Source: Arenicola marina (Eukaryota > Annelida > Polychaeta > Arenicolidae). Taken from it: DNA of 64,000 nt. Shown here in pieces: positions 1 through 11,289 of the stretch. The DNA lies in the NCBI GenBank assembly GCA_964019135.1, contig OZ025260.1, positions 18,470,254-18,534,253 on the forward strand, given 5' to 3'. Below the pieces are notes generated by a model. It ran no database searches. It saw nothing but the letters and a program-made list of their open reading frames with translations, and was not told where the DNA came from. A program made the position numbers and the translations under genes. How positions within the stretch are numbered: position 1 is the first letter of the stretch; each line of letters starts with the position of its first letter.

Positions 1-620
1 GGGAATGTTCTTCCGTAACATAACATGGAAATAACATTGAGTGAATATTACGCGAATGTTCCGTGTTTGCTGGGTAGCAGGATTCGTACTCAAGGTAATC
101 AGTTTAACCCGTTTATGCACAAAGGCGGCCTTAAACACTTCATTCTATCGAACCCCATATCATTATACTGACAGGTTTATTTATCCCCAGGGCTAGGTAG
201 CTGTGCTAGTTACTCCCCGATAGCAACAGAAATCACCAGGACTAACGCCGAGCAGGATCTGGTGATGAAAAGAAAGTACTTTTGCATGTTACAGCAGTCT
301 ACATCTGAGCCTTGTCCGCCCCGTTGTACCGCCCTGCACAGACAACCCGGGCGCGTAGTAAGCAGGTCAGTCAACCTTTGTGACGTCCGTGGGAAACTTC
401 TCGTGGAATCGTCGCAATGCCACTACCAACTTACCCACTAACTAGCGGCATAACGTAGATTACTACGCTACAGCTCACTAGATGGAGCGACTTGTTGTGC
501 AGTTTTCTTGTTTACCTTTTTCGTTTACTTTTTGAATGACTGTTTTGATGAATTCTATCTAAGTCAGCGTATATGCAAATGTAACCTTTTGGTAGAACAA
601 AATATGTCGTCAAACCAAAA
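1..620. other. unassigned sequence before minisatellite
   Basis: No reading frame with recognisable family features, no RNA gene and no repeat structure is visible here. The stretch is mixed in composition and ends where the 36-bp tandem repeat begins. Confidence 0.4.
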
Positions 621-2292
621 TGTACATATGTGACGGTGTTACCATTACAGTGAGAGTGTACATGTGTGACGGTGTTACCATTACAGTGCGATTGTACTTG
701 TGCGACAGTTTTACCATTACAGTGAGAGTGTACATGTGTGACGGTGTTACCATTACAGTGAGAGTGTACATGTGCGACTGTGTTACCATTACAGTGAGAG
801 TGTACATGTGTGACGGTGTTACCATTACAGTTAGAGTGTACATGTGTGACGGTGTTACCATTACAGTGAGAGTGTACATGTGCGACAGTTTTACCATTAC
901 AGTGAGAGTGTACATGTGTGACTGTGTTACCATTACAGTGAGAGTGTACATGTGTGACGGTGTTACCATTACAGTGAGAGTGTACTTGTGTGACGGTGTT
1001 AGGATTACATTGAGAGTACATGGGTGACGGTGTTACCATTACAGTGAGGGTGTACATGTGTGACGGTGTTACCATTAGAGAAGAGTGTACTTGTGTGACG
1101 GTGTTACCATTACAGTGAGAGTGTACATGTGTGACGGTGTTACCATTAGAGAAGAGTGTACATGTGTGACGGTGTTACCATTAGAGAAGAGTGTAGATGT
1201 GTGACGGTGTTACCATTACAGTGAGAGTGTACATGTGTGACGGTGTTACCATTAGAGAAGAGTGTACATGTGTGACGGTGTTACCATTAGAGAAGAGTGT
1301 ACATGTGTGACGGTGTTACCATTAGAGAAGAGTGTACATGTGTGACGGTGTTACCATTAGAGAAGAGTGTACATGTGTGACGGTGTTACCATTAGAGAAG
1401 AGTGTACATGTGTGACGGTGTTACCATTAGAGAAGAGTATACTTGTGTGACGGTATTACCATTAGAGAAGAGTGTACTTGTGTGACGGTGTTACCATTAC
1501 CGTGAGTGTACTTGTGTGACGGTGTTAGGATTACATTGAGAGTACATGGGTGACGGTGTTACCATTACAGTGAGAGTGTACATGTGTGACGGTGTTACCA
1601 TTACAGTGAGAGTGTACATGTGTGACGGTGTTACCATTACCGTGAGAGTGTACTTGTGTGACGGTGTTACCATTACAGCGAGAGCGTGCATATGTGAAGG
1701 TGTTACCATTACAGTGAGAGTGTACATGTGTGACGCTGTTACCATTACAGTGAGAGTGTACTTGTGTGACGGTGTTACCATTACCCTGAGAGTGTACATG
1801 TGTGACGGTTTTACCATTAGAAAAGAGTGTACTTGTGTGACGGTGTTACCATTACAGTGATAGTGTACATGTGTGACGGTGTTACCATTAGAGAAGAGTG
1901 TACTTGTGTGACGGTGTTACCATTACAGTGAGAGTGTACTTGTGTGACGTTGTTACGATTACATTGAGTGTACATGTGTGACGGTGTAACCATTACAGTG
2001 AGAGTGTACATGTGTGACGGTGTTGCCATTACAGTGAGAGTGTACATGTGTGACGGTGTTACTATTACAGTGAGAGTGTACTTGTGTGACGGTGTTGCCA
2101 TTACGGTGAGAGTGTACATGTGTGACGGTGTTACCATTACAGTGAGAGTGTACTTGTGTGACGGTGTTGCCATTACGGTGAGAGTGTACATGTGTGACGG
2201 TGTTACCCTTACAGTCAGAGTGTACATGTGTGACGGTGTTACCATTACAATGAGAGTGTATACGTATGAGGGTGTTACCATTACAGTGAGAG
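621..2292. repeat. 36-bp minisatellite, about 46 copies
   Basis: Tandem repeats with the core TGTACATGTGTGACGGTG followed by TTACCATTACAGTGAGAG. The 36-bp unit is a multiple of three, so both strands stay open over long stretches and give false proteins rich in repeated Cys/Asp/Gly or His/Thr. A second unit type ends in AGAGAAGAG instead of ACAGTGAGAG, is 35 bp long and is concentrated at about 1070-1490. It is flanked on both sides by 36-bp units, so a variant block has spread inside the array. The copy number is estimated from length. Confidence 0.95.
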
Positions 2293-2334
2293 TGATTTTA
2301 CCCTGGTGGACGCGCTGGTCGGCATAGCATTGAT

Positions 2335-2475
2335 ATGGCATTAGTTCCGGGTCTGCTGCGAGGGGCGCTGGTCTCCACACTGATGCTGATGTCGACCACC
2401 ATTAACGCAGCACAACTGGATCCGGCGTCACTTGGAGGTAACGCGATCGAAGCATGCATATCTGAAACATGCTAA
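2335..2475 (+). CDS. possible signal-peptide first exon or 46-residue secreted peptide
   Basis: The ATG at 2335 has a good start context (G at -3, G at +4) and opens a frame of 46 codons. Residues 1-25 look like a signal peptide: a short start with Arg9, a hydrophobic core around ALVSTLMLM and an Ala-Ala end that fits signal peptidase. A GT at 2438 in the context GGAG/GTAACG could serve as a splice donor after codon 34, which would make 2335-2437 a first coding exon. If unspliced, the frame ends at TAA 2473-2475 with a Cys-containing tail. No downstream exon was found before the assembly gap at 2655, so the full gene is not visible. No family is recognised. It could also be chance, since hydrophobic runs of this length are not rare. 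Confidence 0.35.
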   Translation: MALVPGLLRGALVSTLMLMSTTINAAQLDPASLGGNAIEACISETC

Positions 2476-2654
2476 ACATGGGGTAGGAGGTTAACCCGAA
2501 TAGGCAGTAGTTCGGCCGTGTTTGCTGATAAAGACTGAAAGTTTTGATTTTTTAATTTTTTTAAATTTATATTTTGCTATATTGATACATACATATAAGT
2601 CTTACAATACAACAACTGATAATAAATGTAAAGAGTGGAAGTTGAATCTGTTCT

Positions 2655-2854
2655 NNNNNNNNNNNNNNNNNNNNNNNNNNNNNNNNNNNNNNNNNNNNNN
2701 NNNNNNNNNNNNNNNNNNNNNNNNNNNNNNNNNNNNNNNNNNNNNNNNNNNNNNNNNNNNNNNNNNNNNNNNNNNNNNNNNNNNNNNNNNNNNNNNNNNN
2801 NNNNNNNNNNNNNNNNNNNNNNNNNNNNNNNNNNNNNNNNNNNNNNNNNNNNNN
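2655..2854. other. assembly gap (200 N)
   Basis: A run of exactly 200 undetermined bases. The round length suggests a placeholder gap of unknown true size. It abuts the homeobox fragment directly, so the rest of that fragment may lie in the gap. Confidence 0.98.
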
Positions 2855-2931
2855 ATAATCGATACTTGAGTAGAGCAGCTGTCGACATGTTGGAGCAGTG
2901 GTACTCCCTCAACCGTCATCAGCCATACCCC
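2855..2931 (+). pseudogene. broken TALE-like homeobox fragment, plus strand
   Basis: Translates to RYLSRAAVDMLEQWYSLNRH followed by QPYP. This matches the homeodomain N-terminal arm, helix 1 and the Pro-Tyr-Pro loop of the proteins in the array at 40-64 kb, with only a few changes (Ala for Thr at the helix 1 start, Gln for His before PYP). Homology stops abruptly after the loop, so helices 2 and 3 are missing, and the left side is lost in the assembly gap. The strand is opposite to the array and the distance is about 38 kb. Either this is a displaced broken copy, or an intact gene ran through the gap and was cut on its right by other DNA. With the right side gone it cannot encode a DNA-binding homeodomain. 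Confidence 0.8.
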
Positions 2932-3184
2932 CACTGGGCACACGACCAGATTTCAACGTCGTTTTCTGGTTGAATTCTCGTAAACTGGTTGATCAACAAG
3001 ATTTCGACGACATTTCAACGTCATATGACGACGAGCCGTCTTGAAAAAAACTGGTTGTACCCATGACTAGTTTATAACGTAGTATATTCGTCAATTTTCA
3101 ACTTGATTTGACCAGTAAGTCACAGCAACGCACTTGAGGATAAAACTGGTTGACCATGAAACGAGAATGTAACATATCGCACCT
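2932..3184. other. unassigned AT-rich spacer with repeated AACTGGTTG motifs
   Basis: Follows the break in the homeobox fragment. It contains several AACTGGTTG or ATTTCAACGTC repeats in both orientations, which suggests a decayed mobile element, but no clear terminal repeats were found. It ends at the 27-bp minisatellite. Confidence 0.3.
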
Positions 3185-4066
3185 AGAGCCATAGTCCGGA
3201 GCCCGGCTCCCAGAGCCATAGTCCGGAGCCCGGCTTCCAGAGCCATAGTCCGGAGCCCGGGTCCCAGAGCATAATCCAGGGCCCTGCGCCCAGAGCCATA
3301 GTCGGGAGCCCGCCGCCAAGACCCATAGTCGGGAGCCTGGCTCCCAGAGCCATAGTCCGGAGCCCGGCTCCAAGAGTCATATTCCGAAGCCCGGCTCCCA
3401 GAGCCATAGTCTGGAGCCCGGTGCCAAGACCCATAGTCAGGAGCCCGGCGCGTAGAGCCATAGTCCGGAGCCTGGTGCCAAGACCCATATTCCGAAGCCC
3501 AGCTCCCAGAGCTATAGGCCGAAGCCCGGCTCCCAGAGCATACTCCGGAGCCCGGCGCTCAGAGCCATAGTCCGGAGCCCGGTTCCCAAAGCACAGTCCG
3601 GAGCCCTGTGCCCAGAGCCATAATCGGAAGCCCGGCGCCAAGACCCATAGTCCGGAGCCCGGCTCCAAGAGTCATATTCCGAAGCCCGGCTCCCAGAGCC
3701 ACAGTCTGGAGCCCGGCTCCCAGAGTCATATTCCGAAGCCCGGCTCCCAGAGCCACAGTCTGGAGCCCGGCTCCCAGAGCCATAGTCTGGAGCCCGGCGC
3801 CAAGACCCATAATCAGGAGCCCGGCGCGTAGAGCCATAGTCCGGAGCCCGGCGCCCAGAGCCACAGTCTGGAGCCCGGCTCCCAGAGCCATAGTCTGGAG
3901 CCCGGCGCCAAGACCCATAATCAGGAGCCCGGCGCCCAGAGCCATAGTCCGGAGCCCGGCTCCCAGAGCATAGTCCGGAGCCCGGGTTCCGGAGCCCGCC
4001 TCCCAGAGCCATAATCCGGAGCCCGGCGCCAAGACCCATAGTCCGGAGCTCGGCTCCCAGAGCCAT
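3185..4066. repeat. 27-bp minisatellite, about 32 copies
   Basis: Tandem units of 27 bp with the core AGAGCCATAGTCCGGAGCCC and a variable GGCTCCC/GGCGCCA end. The unit is nine codons long, so open frames on both strands (Ser/Arg/Ala/Pro-rich or Gly/Leu-rich) are artefacts of the repeat. Two end types, GGCTCCC AGAGCC and GGCGCCA AGACCC, alternate in short runs, which points to higher-order duplication. A degenerate relative lies at 22175-22480. Confidence 0.93.
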
Positions 4067-5715
4067 GCAGTCAGCACAGACTGCAACCGCCACACAGTTA
4101 AAGACAGTGGAGGGAGGAGAGGAGGGGGGCTAGACCCCCCCCCACCCCCCACTCAGCGTATGCTTTTCGCGGCTCTTATATTAAATTATGTTGGTTTTCC
4201 TTCAACGACAACAACTGCTCCTAAATATACCGTTGGGGCTTTCAAAAGTCACTTTGAGAGAGAGGTATTCAGCAAATCATATTTTGCGACTCTTATGTCG
4301 CAAAGTCCCGTGCCGCACGCATTTTTGGCGCCATTTTGCGTCGACGTTCGAGGCAGTGCAGGCGATCTCGATCTTCGGCCAAAATACGTCCAGTTACGTG
4401 AGTATTCGAGCATATGCAACAAAATTTGGCGTCCTTTCTCTAGATAGATCAGGTGAATCGTGTAGTCTCGACATCATATCTCATTTTCACTCAGGTTCAA
4501 GCATTTTGTTGTGGGCGATTTCAAAAATATGGCTCCTTCCAGGACTCTCCAAAAGCAAGGCTAGTGCGACTGAAGGCTAGCTCGCTCTCACGCCAGAGGG
4601 CGCTCATCCTTGCGTCACTAAGCCATACATGCAGCTGAGTGCCCGTTGCAGTGAGAGTGGAACCAACCTTGTTTTTGGGAAGTCCAGGTGATCGTTTCAC
4701 TAAGAGTTACGAGCTCGTAACCATATCTTTTACATGCTAATTTAACGACAGATCCTAATTTTACGAGCAACGAAAATAAGCGTTATACTGCGATTACTGG
4801 TGTGCAGCCATACTCATGAAATTTATTTTCAGCCAATATTATTCAAAAACGTGAGTTCCATTTTTTGATGGTAAATATAACATTGTTCATTTATTTTCGG
4901 GTGGGCAATACAATTTTGAAATTTTACGAGCAAAAATTACGAGATCTTAGTGAAATGACACCCAGGAACGAGCGAGTTTTCGGTAAGTGGCAGAAGGTTG
5001 GCCCCAGAAGGTTTGTTTTGGTAGATATCTTGTGAGCTGATGAAATTGTAACTGGGATATAGGGCCTTTAATCTTTTTGCTTAACTATTTATAAATGTTT
5101 CTCGCACTCTGTTGTCAGTGGCCAATGTTGACACCAGTTCCGGGAAAAACCCATCCCGGTATACGTGTCAGAAATTGAGATTTTATCATATTATGTTACA
5201 GTTGGACAAATTAGTTTATGTAACGAAGTTTGGCGGCTTAAAAGCTGAAACTTACTGTGGAAGATCCATTTTAGTTTTCCAATCGTGCGTTGTTTTGCTG
5301 CCGCCATTCACGTTACAGATCTTGTCACTTAGTGGTTATCGCGGTATCAATGCGCGTAACTGATATTTACATAAATAATTCCAACAAACCAACCGAACCT
5401 GAATCATATGAACTCCAACTATAGAAATAGAGCTATAATTTACGAAAACAAAAGGTTCATTTAACAAAAAGATACCATTTTGCCTAAAACAATATGTTCG
5501 TTAGACCTATCTCCGCCGCAGAGACGTAATCACTTTGACGACGTCATATCTCCAAGGAAACACGTCGCGAGCAACACTTAGTTACAGGTGCTATTGAGCG
5601 CTACTGTTATGATTTCGACCAAATATTTAGGTGCAGTTGTGAGTATCATTGTCATCGTTAGATCTCCGTGTTGACTAAATGGCGACGTTTGAATTTCTAT
5701 TTGAGCGAGAAAATA
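4067..5715. other. unassigned sequence, no gene recognised
   Basis: Two overlapping open frames lie at 4160-4580 on the plus strand (95 and 130 codons), but neither has a recognisable domain, signal peptide or compositional sign of coding. A site near 4591-4607, CGCCAGAGGGCGCTC, partly resembles a CTCF core. The rest is ordinary AT-leaning intergenic or intronic sequence. Confidence 0.3.
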
Positions 5716-5855
5716 CATATGGCATTGCTTCTCGTGCGAGATGGGTTTATCTCAGCACGCATCTCCGAAATCCTGCCTTCGCCTAAAGGCTCAGGCAGGA
5801 TTTTGGAAACTTGTGCTGAGATAAACCCATCTCGCACTCGACGCAATGCCATATG
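5716..5855. repeat. 140-bp near-perfect palindrome
   Basis: The left arm begins CATATGGCATTGC and the right arm ends GCAATGCCATATG. The arms pair over about 60 bp, through GAGATGGGTTTATCTCAGCA and its complement, to a short loop near 5775-5790 in which GCCTT..AAGGC also pairs. This is a fold-back (MITE-like) insertion or a hairpin. The open frame across it (5668-5874) is a by-product. Confidence 0.85.
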
Positions 5856-5899
5856 CATATCATCCTGGACATGAATATGTCAAATATATGTGGCATTTT

Positions 5900-6164
5900 C
5901 ATCACTTTTTTTGGTGAAATCCAGAAATCTGTCACTACCCCCTGCTATTGCTGTATCGGATGACAGACCAAGATAGATACGCCATGCACCTCTGGTCACC
6001 CTTGCAGGCGGTGAGCCATGTTACAGGGCTATATAACCCTATAAGCCCTGTAACATGGCCCACTGGCCGCAGGGCGGACTGGAGGGCCATGGATTAACGA
6101 TCACAGCCTGTCGTCTGAAAGCAGGGGGTGGTGACAGATTTCTGGATTTCACAAAAATGTGATG
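5900..6164. repeat. 265-bp fold-back element with inner hairpin
   Basis: The outer arms pair: GGTGAAATCCAGAAATCTG followed by TCACTACCCCCTGCT on the left, and the complement, starting AGCAGGGGGTGGTGACAG, on the right. The outermost CATCAC/GTGATG also pair. A second perfect inverted repeat, GCCATGTTACAGGGCT with AGCCCTGTAACATGGC, sits at 6015-6059. It lies only 45 bp from the palindrome at 5716-5855, so two fold-back elements sit side by side. Confidence 0.8.
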
Positions 6165-6300
6165 GAGACGGCACATGTCGTTCACACTTTCATGTCCAGT
6201 ATACATTTATGAAGCCTTACGCACAAAGATTGAAGACCCCACGCGCTACTTGCGAATTCATCAATCCACCAAATTTCAACCAAAACAAACCTTTATAATA

Positions 6301-6386
6301 GCCTTTTTCCAACCAACCAGACTTTTTTTATGCCATCCAGCCGCTATGACACTTTTTGATTAGTGTCCTAGCAGTTGGAAAAAGGC
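6301..6386. repeat. short inverted repeat, 13-bp perfect arms
   Basis: GCCTTTTTCCAAC at 6301-6313 pairs with GTTGGAAAAAGGC at 6374-6386 around a 60-bp loop. It is probably another small fold-back element, and no target duplication was identified. Confidence 0.55.
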
Positions 6387-6530
6387 TTTAATATTCACCA
6401 TAGCGTCCTGAAAACAGAGTATAATAGCAATGAACATGTACTCTATCTATAAATCACTTTTTTTAAATCGCCCCATTGTGAACTGTGGATCGATCGGAAG
6501 TACATCAGTGATTTAAATTACCCTCAGCCA

Positions 6531-7117
6531 TCCAACTCCTGCTGGAATTGCGTGACAGGCTCCAACTTCAACACCCAATATTACGCCTTTACCACACTTG
6601 ACAGGCCCTATAAATGCATAATTCTGATTTCTAATGACAACAACCAACTCTGAAACAGATTGGATAAGCTGCAAGATCTCAGACACAGTGAGTGAGATGA
6701 ATCTGATTTGTTGGAGGCCAAAAAAATATGTCATGAGACATGGGTGCAAACTTAAAATATATTAAAATTTATATAGCATCTCTCTATGATGTGTTAAATT
6801 AAAATGACAGATTTTAAGAGTAGCTCCCCACATGAGCGTCAGGAGAAAGCAGACCATAATAGTCATCTCTTGCATTGTACCTGAGATCTCTTAGTCCAAT
6901 TCTTGCGATGTCAGCCATCCTTGCTCAATCTGTTTTGGAGTTGGTTGTTGTCTTGCAGAATTCTTTATTTGTCATGACTAGACGGTAGTACAGGTCTTGT
7001 TTACTTATTGATGAAATAAATAAATTACTCAGTAATTGGGCCTCATCAAGTGAAGGAAAGATGCGATATTGGGGGTTGAAGCGGATGCCTGTCGCTCAGT
7101 TCCAGCGGGAGTTGGAC
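6531..7117. repeat. inverted pair of about 58-bp arms
   Basis: The sequence at 6531-6588 read on the minus strand (GGGTGTTGAAG, then TCCAGCAGGAGTTGGA) resembles 7060-7117 on the plus strand (GGGGGTTGAAG, then TCCAGCGGGAGTTGGA). About 80 percent of positions agree by eye. The 470 bp between the arms holds nothing recognised. Confidence 0.5.
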
Positions 7118-8667
7118 ATCTTATGTATTTAGTATACATTGTGGGGCCCCTTGACTGGATGTCAGTTTAGTAACAGGTCTAGTCGAGGCATAGCTAGCTT
7201 ATCAGGTATATAGATCGTTTGAGAGTCAGCGCATCAATTTTGGATTTATTGGTGTTATATTTTGTAAGTTATTTTTGTGAAGGTTGAGAGTTGATAATTC
7301 TGATGATGAGCTCAATGGGATCTAGTTTATGACTGCAATCGAAGCTACAATCATAGGGCACTTAAATTATAATTAAAAGGCTATAACATATGGCACCCAT
7401 ATTCTGCCAACTATATTAAGGTAAATTTGTATATATAGGCATACTGATATTGCTTTTTGATAGTATGTCTAAAGAATATGTTTTATTTATTGTCAGCACA
7501 TGACGTTGAGAAGATGATTAAGCCAGCAACAGATGCCAGAGTCTGAACAAGGGAAGAAGGTAAGCTAAAAACTTAAGTTTTTTTATTGATGTGTATCATG
7601 TTATCAAATCATTATGCTACCAGCTGGCATGTATTTTGCAAGGGCGTTTATTAATTCAAGCAGATGGATGCGCTCACCCACTTAGTGATCATGAATAATT
7701 GTGGTATTCATCGAAGGTCACAGAACCTTGTGTCTGAGGTAGCTGTACAAGATCAGTACACAAAGTGTAATGACATATAGCTGCAAGTGCACATGTGCTG
7801 TGCAAAATGGCCAGTCACAGCACTATTCTATAACTGTTCATCTAATGTTGGGTAAGGTGATTATTTATACCAAGACTGCAATTGACATTCGTTTTCAAGT
7901 CACTCCGTCCGGAAACACATTGTGCGCCATGACATGGTGGATATGGCACAATATAACTTTACAAGTGGAAATCAAAAAACAGTCAGAGGGTTAGTGCCAC
8001 GTAACCGGGCCAACTCAGATGCTGGGTGTCTATCTTTAATTATTACAAATTCCTGCAGTCTTCTTACCTGTTTTGTTGTTAACTGGAAATATTTATATTG
8101 GTTTCTATATCTGTACTGTAAACATGAAGTTTTCTATTCATTTCAGTTAGTGTCATGAGGTCGTTCAGATATGCAGTGGTCAAAGAGATTCATGCTGCCA
8201 GCACCTAAAGTACCCACCGCTCTGTGAGGGAAGAGCTGAATTTTAATTGTTTATTACTTTGGCAGTAATTATAGCTTCATTCTACTGTCATTGTCTTGTA
8301 GGAACCACATTATTGTGAATTTTTGTCACTCTTTAAAGGCGCTATGAGAGTATTGATAGATCTGAAAAGATTTACTTTCAAACATACTGGAAAACCAGAG
8401 CATTTATGTTTATATTTTTGACAATTAATAGAAAGTAATCTTGTTATCACCATTTTAAGCATTCTCGCATTGGAGCCCTTGTCCCAAGTGTGAAGTTTTG
8501 TACTGGATGAAGTTCCAAACCGTGTAACTAGAATAATAATTAAGGCCAGATATAGTCTGCTCCCGTTTACCTATTGGCGGAACATTTTCCTTGGGTGTTG
8601 CAGCAAGAGTCGCTGGGGAAATCTCCCACCCACCCTTGTCTACCCATTTTGCTTGCATCCAGTACAT
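7118..8667. other. unassigned sequence, no gene recognised
   Basis: AT-leaning sequence with only short open frames (7770-7994, 7922-8158, 8455-8667), none with family features. It may be intron or intergenic DNA. Confidence 0.3.
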
Positions 8668-10081
8668 CCCCTACGAAAAAAGGAATGGAGTTTTCAACTG
8701 AACCAAGTAGTTAATTTTCAATTGAAAACTAACGTTAGTTTTCAACTAGTTTCCACATGAAGAATTTATCATGCAAATGAGTTGAAAACTAACTGCTGAA
8801 TTTTCAACTACCAGATGGACCCTTGGGTGTGCTATTTATAGCTACTGCTCATGAGACATGATCCCAGTTAGTTTTCAGTGAAGAACTAACTACCCACCAG
8901 GGACTAGCTCAAAAGTTACTGTACATATACATTTGTACACTAGCTAGGTGCAGACATGCAGAAACACAAAATGGAGCTTTAAGGTTTTTATTCACAGAAT
9001 GAAACAGCCACTGGGTGCAGGTAAACTGGTATTCACTTTGATATAACATATCATTTGACTGTCATTTGATGTATTTGAAGGATCTTGCCAGCATTTACGG
9101 TAATATTCCAATGCATGTATCAGCCTGGTGTAGCCTGGAACCTAAAATAAGAAATAAACGTTCATAGTATACAGTCTTGGTTTACATCAACAAATTAAGA
9201 CAACGACTGGTATAATAGGAACATCTGCATCAATGTTAAAAAATGAATGGTTATCTACTATAAGAGACTATTGCAAGAACAGAAAACCCATATGAATATA
9301 TAGACCTAAAGCAACTTTTTTTTTCTAACTATAGCAAGGCATAGTGCAGCATGTGGAAACTTACCTGAAATGTGTCCTTGCATGCATTGTCCACTTGCTT
9401 GGATCTAATGCTCTAGGTGGAATAAACTCTTGTAATATATAAATTATATGTTTTGCGCTTCTGATGATTCATATACAGCACATGTTGATTCAGTATAGAG
9501 TTCAAGCTCAGAACCATCTTATGCACCTCAACCCCTAAGCAGCACTGAAGACTTGCCTGGCTGCTTGCTGGCTTGGCTTCTTTACAGGAAATCTGTACAG
9601 CAACCGTTGTACATGACCAACATGCTAGTCTATGAGCCCAAGTCTACCACCAGCAGAGGGACCTACCATGCAGTATCCTACAACTGCAGCCCTTGATTCA
9701 CAAGCTGAATGGGTCATAAAAGTTGCCAGGCTGCCGGCCTCTCTAAAATGTACAGACTCTACAGATCCTATAGGCCCACATGCACATGTGGCAGAAGCTG
9801 CAGGCACTGTATATAAGCTGGCAGACAGAGCTGAGCCCAGAAACCATAAAGTACAAGATTTCAACTAGTTTCTCACTGGCCTGGCTTGTAAAAGTGAGTT
9901 TTCAACTAGTTTTTCACTGACCCAAAGTCATAACAGTGAGTTTTCAACTAGTTTTTAACTGGTAATCCACTTGCTTAGAAAAGGAAGAGTTGAGCACTGG
10001 TTGAAAACTAACTGTGGAGTTAGTTTTCAGTTATAAATTAACTAGAAACCAGTTGAAAACTAGCTTTCTTTTTCGTAGGGG
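8668..10081. mobile_element. 1.4-kb non-autonomous DNA transposon
   Basis: The ends are perfect inverted repeats: CCCCTACGAAAAA on the left and TTTTTCGTAGGGG on the right, both flanked by AT, which may be a 2-bp target duplication. The subterminal 150-250 bp on each side are crowded with GTTGAAAACTA and its complement TAGTTTTCAAC, a typical arrangement of transposase-binding sites. The interior has no transposase-like protein. The complementary 78-79 codon frames at 9625-9868 show no family features. This is a deletion derivative or MITE-like element that would depend on a transposase elsewhere. The superfamily is uncertain. Confidence 0.8.
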
Positions 10082-10198
10082 ATGACCTCATATTTGAATA
10101 TTCAGAAGTTGTGAAATATTAAAATGTCGTGTGGCACCCATTTTAAGTCTGGCAATGCTTGTTACAGACATCTTAGGAAATCAACAGGTCATATTTGC

Positions 10199-10325
10199 TA
10201 TCACTTATCTTATAGTAACTGATTTTTGCTTTTACTTATCTTATGGTAACTGATTTTTGCTCTTATCTTATGGTAACTGATTTTTGCTCTTACTTATCTT
10301 ATAGTAACTGAGATATGCTTTTTGG
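10199..10325. repeat. about 31-bp tandem repeat, 4 copies
   Basis: Units of TTATCTTATRGTAACTGA followed by TTTTTGCTTTTAC. Copies differ by small deletions in the CTTTTAC part. Confidence 0.8.
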
Positions 10326-10544
10326 TTTTAAAGGGTAACTGCCATGAGTTTACACTGTCATTACTATTTGCTTTGGTTTAAAAACAATCTTACGATTGTA
10401 CCTTGACTATCGGTTAATTGTAGATATTGTAGGTACCACACTTGTGAAATCTTGTTACCCTTGAAGATTGGTCATTCGTTTCAAAGCTTTGGTTGTGTTG
10501 TGTTAATGTTGTTCAAACGCTGATGGCACAATTGTAATAACTGT

Positions 10545-10603
10545 ATTTGTTGATACTAATAGTTGGGTAAAACGATGCAGTCCTATGCAATGGGTGTTCA
10601 TTA
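10545..10603 (-). repeat. homeobox array unit remnant, distal part
   Basis: Matches the spacer of the array units (for example 41924-41982): GTTGATACTAATAGTTGGG, then AAACGATGCAGTCCTATGCA. It belongs with the remnant at 11690-12306. The two parts are in the right order and orientation for one unit, with the Rep-like insert between them and about 130 bp of unit sequence missing. Confidence 0.8.
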
Positions 10604-10665
10604 GGTCCCTGTAATGGTTTATAATGTGATTTGTCAGTGTGGCGTGTGTGTGTATTGTGGTAGTT

Positions 10666-11289
10666 TTATTCACTGGACGCATCATTAGATGCAGACTCCT
10701 CTGTAACCGGATCCACAATGAACCCGGACTCCGAGGCGTGAACAACTACAAACCGACGAGCCAGAGCCGGATCTCCTGGGAATTCATAGTTACTGCATAT
10801 GATACATAGACCACTAAACACAATAGTGCGAGCGGCTACATATTTCTCATTGACAGTTACCATAGAAGAGTGGTCACCCAAAGGCAATAGTTTCTCCCTG
10901 TGTACCCTCATATATTCAATAGAGGCGTCGTCGACAATTACAAATTCTGTATCGCTGTCCACTGCTCCAAATTCAAATTTACTGTCCGCTCCCTCACACA
11001 AGACAGTCTCCTTACCGGCTGTTATATATTTCCATAAGACACTTTTCCCGACACCTGTTTCTCCATGTATAAAGACATGCTTCCTTTCCTTGACAGCTGA
11101 CAATACTTCCTTGACCCAACCGACATCCAAATTAGGCGACACAGGCCTATTCATGGCTAGATAGGCCTCCCTGTCCTTTTCTGCCCAATATGAGGCATGC
11201 ATAAGTTTCAAAGTAGATGGAGCCTTCCTACATTGCCGGACAAAGCCGTCATGCATTCTAAATTTCCTGTGGGACTTTATATACTTCAT
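10666..11289 (-). pseudogene. virus-like Rep helicase fragment (fossil)
   Basis: A virus-like fossil. The protein of about 207 residues has the parts of a superfamily 3 helicase of the kind found in CRESS-DNA virus and parvovirus Rep proteins: a Walker A loop (GETGVGKS), a Walker B strand ending in DD, a motif C with Ser-Asn, and an arginine finger region (ALARRF). It lacks a recognisable complete nuclease half and looks broken. The enclosing foreign segment runs from about 10604 to 11689 and interrupts a remnant of a homeobox array unit. It is therefore younger than that unit copy, and it is absent from all 12 units at 40-64 kb. Family assignment to CRESS-type or parvo-type Rep is uncertain without a search. 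Confidence 0.65.

Noticed and set aside
620-2327. Long open frames on both strands (104-187 codons)
   Set aside because: Produced by a 36-bp repeat whose length is a multiple of three. The proteins are pure repeats with no family features.
3183-4152. Several 90-197 codon frames rich in Gly/Leu/Ala or Ser/Arg/Pro
   Set aside because: By-products of the 27-bp minisatellite in different frames.
4591-4607. CTCF-like site CGCCAGAGGGCGCTC
   Set aside because: Only part of the long consensus fits, and one site alone is expected by chance.
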